A stretch of DNA of 64,000 bases from Ursus arctos (taxonomy: Eukaryota; Chordata; Mammalia; Carnivora; Ursidae). The translations under genes were made by a program, and so were the position numbers. The stretch's first letter is position 1; every line of letters begins with the position of its first letter. This document shows, in pieces, positions 59,861 through 64,000 of this stretch. The notes beneath the pieces were generated by a model. It saw only the letters and a program-made list of their open reading frames with translations, was not told where the DNA came from and did not search any database. The DNA is taken from contig NW_026622808.1 in NCBI RefSeq assembly GCF_023065955.2, positions 46,326,475 to 46,390,474 of the forward strand. Direction: 5' to 3'.

Positions 59861-60059
59861 ACCGGAGGCGCCTGGGTGGCGCCGTCATTGAGCGCCTGTC
59901 TTCGGCTTAGGGCGTGATCCCGGCGTTCCGGAAAGGAGTCCCTCATCTGGCTCCTCCGCTGGGAGCCTGCTTCTTCCTCTCTCACTCCCCTGCTTCTGTT
60001 TCGTTCTTGCTGACTGTCTGTCTCCCTCTCTCAGATAAGTAAATAAAATCTTTAAAGAT
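59861..60059 (+). mobile_element. Can-SINE inserted in the L1 5'UTR
   Basis: The element has the tRNA-derived head (ggcgcctgggtggc), a body with gcgtgatcccggcg and ggctcctccgct, a CT-rich stretch and an aataaaatctttaaag tail. It is flanked by the 10-bp duplication gaagcccaca (59851-59860 and 60060-60069). It sits 100 bp upstream of the ORF1 start, in the same sense as the L1. The head is altered (gcgccgtcattgagcg instead of gcacagcggttaagcg). Confidence 0.88.
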
Positions 60060-60159
60060 GAAGCCCACATCTCTAAGATCCCTATAAAACAAGAGGCACG
60101 GCCTGGGACCCAGTCAATAATTTTGGGCTCTGGAAACCCCGCAACCTCTCTTCATCAGA

Positions 60160-61065
60160 ATGACAAGAAGGAGAAGCCCCCCCCCCCAGCAAAGAAAAGA
60201 CAGTGAGTCAGTGGCCTCTGCCACAGAAGTAACGGATATGGATGTAACCAAATTATCAGAAATGGAATTCAGAGTAACAATGGTCAAGATAATGAGTAGA
60301 CTTGAAAAAAGTATTCAGGAAAATATTACTGAGAATATACAATCCCTAAGGGCGGAAATGAGAGCAAATTTGACAGAAATTAAAAATTCTATGAGCCAAA
60401 TGCAGGCAAAACTAGAGGCTCTGACGGCCAGGGTCACGGAAGCGGAGGAAAGGGTTAGTGAATTGGAGGATGGGTTAATAGAGGAAAAAATAAAAATAGA
60501 AGATGGTCTTAAAAAAATCCACGCCCACGAATGTTGGCTACGGGAGATTACTGACTCAACGAAACGATCCAATGTTAGAATCATCGGCATCCCCGAGGGG
60601 GTGGAGAAAAACAGAGGTCTAGAAGAGATATTTGAACAAATTGTAGCTGAAAACTTCCCTAATCTAGCAAGGGAAACAAAAATTCGTGTCCAAGAGGCAG
60701 AGAGGACCCCTCCCAAGCTCAACCATGACAGACCTACACCACGTCACGTCATAGTGCACTTCGCAAATATTAGATGCAAGGATACAGTATTGAAAGCGGC
60801 CAGGGCAAAGAAATTTCTCACGTACCAAGGCAAAGGCATCAGAATTACATCAGACCTGTCTACACAGACCTGGAATGAGAGAAAGGGTTGGGGGAGCATT
60901 TTTAAAGCTCTTTCAGAGAAAAACATGCAGCCAAGGATCCTTTATCCAGCAAGGCTGTCATTCAGAACTGATGGAGAAATAAAGACATTTCAGAATCGAC
61001 AGTCACTAGCCAATTTCGTAACCACGAAACCAGCCCTACAGGAGGTATTACGGGGGGTTCTATAA
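60160..61065 (+). CDS. LINE-1 ORF1 protein (RNA-binding chaperone)
   Basis: An intact frame of 301 codons from ATG to TAA. L1 ORF1p forms trimers, coats L1 RNA in the cytoplasm and acts as a nucleic-acid chaperone during retrotransposition. A basic, proline-rich N-terminus (residues 1-12) is followed by a long heptad-like, Glu/Lys-rich coiled-coil region (about 32-130). Then comes an RRM-like domain (about 137-230, opening with NVRIIGIPEG) and a C-terminal domain (about 231-301) with the family-typical YPARLSF at 262-268. The length is a little under the human protein (338). The start is the first ATG after the 5'UTR and gives the full N-terminus. Codons 6-10 lie on an 11-base C run (60177-60187), a slippage-prone site, but the frame is preserved here. 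No internal stop is seen. Whether it is expressed cannot be judged. Confidence 0.93.
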   Translation: MTRRRSPPPQQRKDSESVASATEVTDMDVTKLSEMEFRVTMVKIMSRLEKSIQENITENIQSLRAEMRANLTEIKNSMSQMQAKLEALTARVTEAEERVSELEDGLIEEKIKIEDGLKKIHAHECWLREITDSTKRSNVRIIGIPEGVEKNRGLEEIFEQIVAENFPNLARETKIRVQEAERTPPKLNHDRPTPRHVIVHFANIRCKDTVLKAARAKKFLTYQGKGIRITSDLSTQTWNERKGWGSIFKALSEKNMQPRILYPARLSFRTDGEIKTFQNRQSLANFVTTKPALQEVLRGVL

Positions 61066-61137
61066 AAGTAAAAAGGCCCCAAGAGTGATACAAAACAGAA
61101 AGTCACAGCCAATACAAACAAAGACTTTACTGACAAC
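61066..61137 (+). other. L1 inter-ORF spacer
   Basis: 72 bases between the ORF1 stop and the ORF2 ATG, A-rich and without a conserved gene. In mammalian L1 the second frame is translated by an unconventional, inefficient reinitiation over such a spacer. Confidence 0.85.
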
Positions 61138-64000
61138 ATGGCAGAATTAAAAGCATATCTCTCAGTACTCAGCCTGAACATTAATGGTTTAAATTCTGGT
61201 TTCAAACGCCACAGGGTTGCAGATTGGATAAAAAGAAATGACCCATCCATTTGCTGTCTACAAGAGACTCATTTCGAACCCAAAGATGCATTCAGACTGA
61301 GAGTAAGGGGATGGAGTACCATCTTTCACGCAAATGGACCTCAAAAGAAAGCTGGGGTAGCAATTCTCATATCAGATAAATTGGATTTTAAACTACAGAC
61401 TATAGTTAGAGACGCAGAAGGGCACTATATTATTCTTAAAGGAAGTATTCAACAAGTGGATATGACAATTATAAATATATATGCCCCCAACAGGGGAGCA
61501 GCAAGATACACAAGCCAACTCTTAACCAGAATAAAGAGACATATAGATAAAAATACATTAATAGTAGGGGACCTCAACACTCCACTCTCAGAAATAGACA
61601 GAACACCCTGGCAAAAACTAAGCAAAGAATCAAAGGCTTTGAATGCCATACTCGACGAGTTGGACCTCTTAGATATATATAGAACACTACACCCCAGAAC
61701 CAAAGAATACTCATTCTATTCTAATGCCCATGGAACATTTTCAAGAATAGACCATGTTCTGGGACACAAAACAGGTCTCAGCCGATACCAAAAGATTGAA
61801 ATTATCCCCTGCATATTCTCAGACCACAACGCTCTGAAATTGGAACTCAACCACAAGGAAAAATTTGGAAGAAACTCAAACACTTGGAGACTAAGAACCA
61901 TCCTGCTCAGGAATGACTCGATAAACCAGGAAATCAAAAATCAAATTAAACAATTTATGGAGACCAATGAGAATGAAAATACAACAGTCCAAAACCTATG
62001 GGATACTGCAAAGGCAGTCCTAAGGGGGAAATACATAGCCATCCAAGCCTCACTCAAAAGAATAGAAAAATCTAAAATGCAGTTTTTATATTCTCACCTC
62101 AAGAAGCTGGAACAGCAACAGAAGGACAGGCCTAATCCACACACAAGGAAGCAGTTGACCAAAATTAAAGCTGAAATCAATCAAGCAGAAACCAGAAGTA
62201 CAGTAGAGCAGATCAACAGGACTAGAAGCTGGTTCTTGGAGAGAATCAATAAAATTGACAGACCACTGGCAAGACTTATCCAAAAGAAAAGAGAAAGGAC
62301 CCAGATTATTAAAATTATGAATGAAAAAGGAGAGGTCACGACGAACACCATTGAAATTGGAAGGATTATTAGAAATTTTTATCAACAGCTATATGCCAAT
62401 AAACTAAGCAATCTGGAAGAGATGGAATCCTTCCTGGAAACCTATAAACTACCAAGATTGAAAAAAGAAGAAATTGATTTCTTAAACAGGCCAATTAATT
62501 ATGAAGAAATTGAGTCAGTGATAAACAACCTTCCAAATAACAAAACTCCAGGCCCGGACGGTTTTCCTGGGGAATTCTACCAAACATTCAAAGAAGAAAT
62601 AATACCTATTCTCCTAAAGCTATTTCAAAAAATAGAAACAGAAGGAAAGCTACCAAACTCATTCTATGAGGCCAATATTACCTTGATCCCCAAACCAGGC
62701 AAAGACCCCCTCAAAAAGGAGAATTACAGACCGATCTCCCTAATGAATATGGACGCCAAAATCCTCAACAAGATACTTGCTAATAGAATCCAACAGTTCA
62801 TTAAAAGGATTATCCACCACGATCAAGTGGGATTCATACCTGGGATGCAAGCGTGGTTCAATATTCGCAAATCAATCAGCGTGATACATCATATCAACAA
62901 GAAAAGACTCAAGAACCATATGATCCTCTCAATCGATGCCGAAAAAGCATTTGACAAAATACAGCATCCTTTCCTGATTAAAACCCTTCAGAGTGTAGGA
63001 ATAGAAGGTACATTTCTCAATCTCATAAAAGCCATCTATGAAAAGCCTACTGCAAATATTATTCTCAATGGGGAAAAGCTGGAAGCCTTTCCCTTAAGAT
63101 CAGGAACACGACAAGGATGCCCACTCTCGCCACTATTATTCAACATAGTACTAGAAGTCCTTGCAACAGCAATCAGACAACAAAAAGGGATCAAAGGTAT
63201 TCAAATCGGCAAAGAAGAAGTCAAAATGTCTCTCTTCGCAGACGACATGATACTCTATATGGAAAACCCAAAAGAAGCCACTCCCAAACTATTAGAAGTT
63301 ATAGAGCAATTCAGTAACGTGGCGGGATACAAAATCAATGCTCAGAAATCAGTTGCATTTCTGTACACGAATAACGAGAACGAAGAAAGAGAAATCAGGG
63401 AATCCATCCCATTTACAATAGCACCAAAAACCATACATTACCTTGGAATTAACTTAACCAGAGACGTAAAGGACCTTTATTCTAGAAACTATAAATCACT
63501 CTTAAAAGACATTGAGGAAGACATAAAAAGATGGAAAGATATTCCATGCTCATGGATCGGAAGAATTAACATAGTTAAAATGTCCATGCTACCCAGAGCA
63601 ATCTACACTTTCAATGCTATCCCGATCAAAATACCGAGAACGTTTTTCAAAGAACTGGAACAAATAGTCCTTAAATTTGTATGGAAACAGAAAAGGCCCT
63701 GAATCTCCAAGGAACTGTGGAAAAGGAAAAACAAAGCTGGGGGCATCACAATGCCGGATTTCGAGCTGTACTACAAAGCTGTGATCACAAAGACAGCATG
63801 GTACTGGCACAAAAACAGACACATAGACCAATGGAACAGAATAGAGAGCCCAGAAATGGACCCTCAGCTCTTTGGGCAACTAATATTTGATAAAGCAGGA
63901 AAAAACATCCGGTGGGAAAAAGACAGTCTCTTCAATAAATGGTGCTGGGAAAATTGGACAGCTACATGCAAAAGAATGAAACTTGACCACTATCTCACAC
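61138..64000 (+). pseudogene. LINE-1 ORF2 (endonuclease-reverse transcriptase), one nonsense codon, 3' cut by window
   Basis: ORF2p nicks target DNA and copies L1 RNA at the nick. From the ATG, 854 codons are open. An apurinic-type endonuclease spans about 1-235 with E43, D145, D205, D229 and H230, matching human L1 numbering for E43, D145, D229 and H230. A linker is followed by the reverse transcriptase (about 440-770) with NKTPGPDG at 468-475, D600 in [21 protein letters not shown] at 658-669 and the FADD box at 700-703. Codon 855 is TGA (63700-63702), within a position where L1 proteins usually carry Arg; a CGA-to-TGA transition at a CpG is the likely cause. Past it the same frame is open for 99 codons to 64000, with normal L1 sequence. 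The Cys-rich C-terminus lies outside the window. As read, the product would keep endonuclease and RT core but lose the C-terminal third. Confidence 0.93.

Larger units (their letters stand above)
58745..60159 (+). promoter_or_regulatory. L1 5'UTR / internal promoter, CpG island-like
   Basis: About 58960-59800 is strikingly rich in GC and CpG compared with the AT-rich DNA on its left. L1 5'UTRs act as internal RNA polymerase II promoters, often bidirectional. This one contains a ~187-bp duplication, a 46-bp tandem triplet and a SINE. A TATA-like ctataaaac lies at 60082-60090, about 70 bp before the ORF1 ATG; its role is unknown. Promoter function is inferred from family knowledge. Confidence 0.8.
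58745..64000 (+). mobile_element. Young 5'-complete LINE-1, running off the window
   Basis: The element starts with a G-rich leader and an aagatggcgg (YY1-like) motif. It continues with a CpG-rich 5'UTR, ORF1 (60160-61065), a 72-bp spacer and ORF2 (from 61138). This order and the motifs are those of autonomous mammalian L1. Retained CpGs, an intact ORF1 and a single stop in ORF2 argue for a recent insertion. The 3' end lies beyond the window, so target-site duplications cannot be tested here. The 5'UTR is about 1.4 kb, including a 199-bp SINE. The family matches the two truncated L1 3' ends elsewhere in the window in style, but the segments do not overlap, so subfamily identity is unproven. 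Confidence 0.95.

Overview
This is mammalian nuclear DNA from a carnivoran. The clearest sign is 18 copies of the tRNA-Lys-derived Can-SINE. Two SINE copies (26443-26654 minus, 59861-60059 plus) carry the 'gggcgtgatcccgg' and 'ggctcctccgct' variants that I associate with bears and giant panda; Ursidae is an inference and Caniformia is safer. I found no convincing exon of a host protein-coding gene, no RNA gene, no CRISPR array and nothing prokaryotic. Nearly every longer open frame is chance, a SINE, or L1. The window reads as intergenic or deep intronic DNA.

Layout. 1-13 kb: mostly unique AT-rich DNA with old MIR, L2, MER5A-like and MaLR-type fragments, one CTCF-like motif (4954-4970), and a young 5'-truncated L1 3' end (6309-7316, minus) with exact target-site duplications. 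No Can-SINE occurs before 13.3 kb. 13-22 kb: SINEs, a second young L1 3' end inserted in a MER5A-like element (14171-14576), and old L1 pieces. 22-35 kb: L2, MIR and an unnamed ancient repeat family, plus unique blocks that look like conserved regulatory DNA (about 23.4-23.7 kb and 31.6-31.8 kb). 35-47 kb: old L1, L2, MIR, a SINE inserted into a SINE (39203-39513), and another regulatory-looking block (38.55-38.96 kb). 47-54.8 kb: nested insertions (L1 > MaLR-like LTR > SINE), several SINEs, an (AC)n array and a solo ERVL-type (MLT2-like) LTR with a perfect 5-bp duplication. 54.8-58.7 kb: mostly unique sequence and a pyrimidine-rich tract.

58.745-64.0 kb: the main feature, a 5'-complete young LINE-1 on the plus strand that runs off the window. 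It has a YY1-like motif at its start, a CpG-rich 5'UTR with two layers of tandem repeats, a SINE inside the 5'UTR, an intact 301-codon ORF1, a 72-bp inter-ORF spacer, and an ORF2 with complete endonuclease and reverse-transcriptase catalytic residues. ORF2 is broken by one TGA at codon 855, after which the frame is open again to the window end. ORF1p (RNA-binding chaperone) and ORF2p (endonuclease plus reverse transcriptase) normally act together on their own RNA, and ORF2p also mobilises the SINEs. The window thus shows both the machinery and its products.

Limits: repeat family names come from pattern recognition without a library search, old-repeat boundaries are good only to some tens of bases, and conserved-element calls rest on sequence texture and motifs alone.
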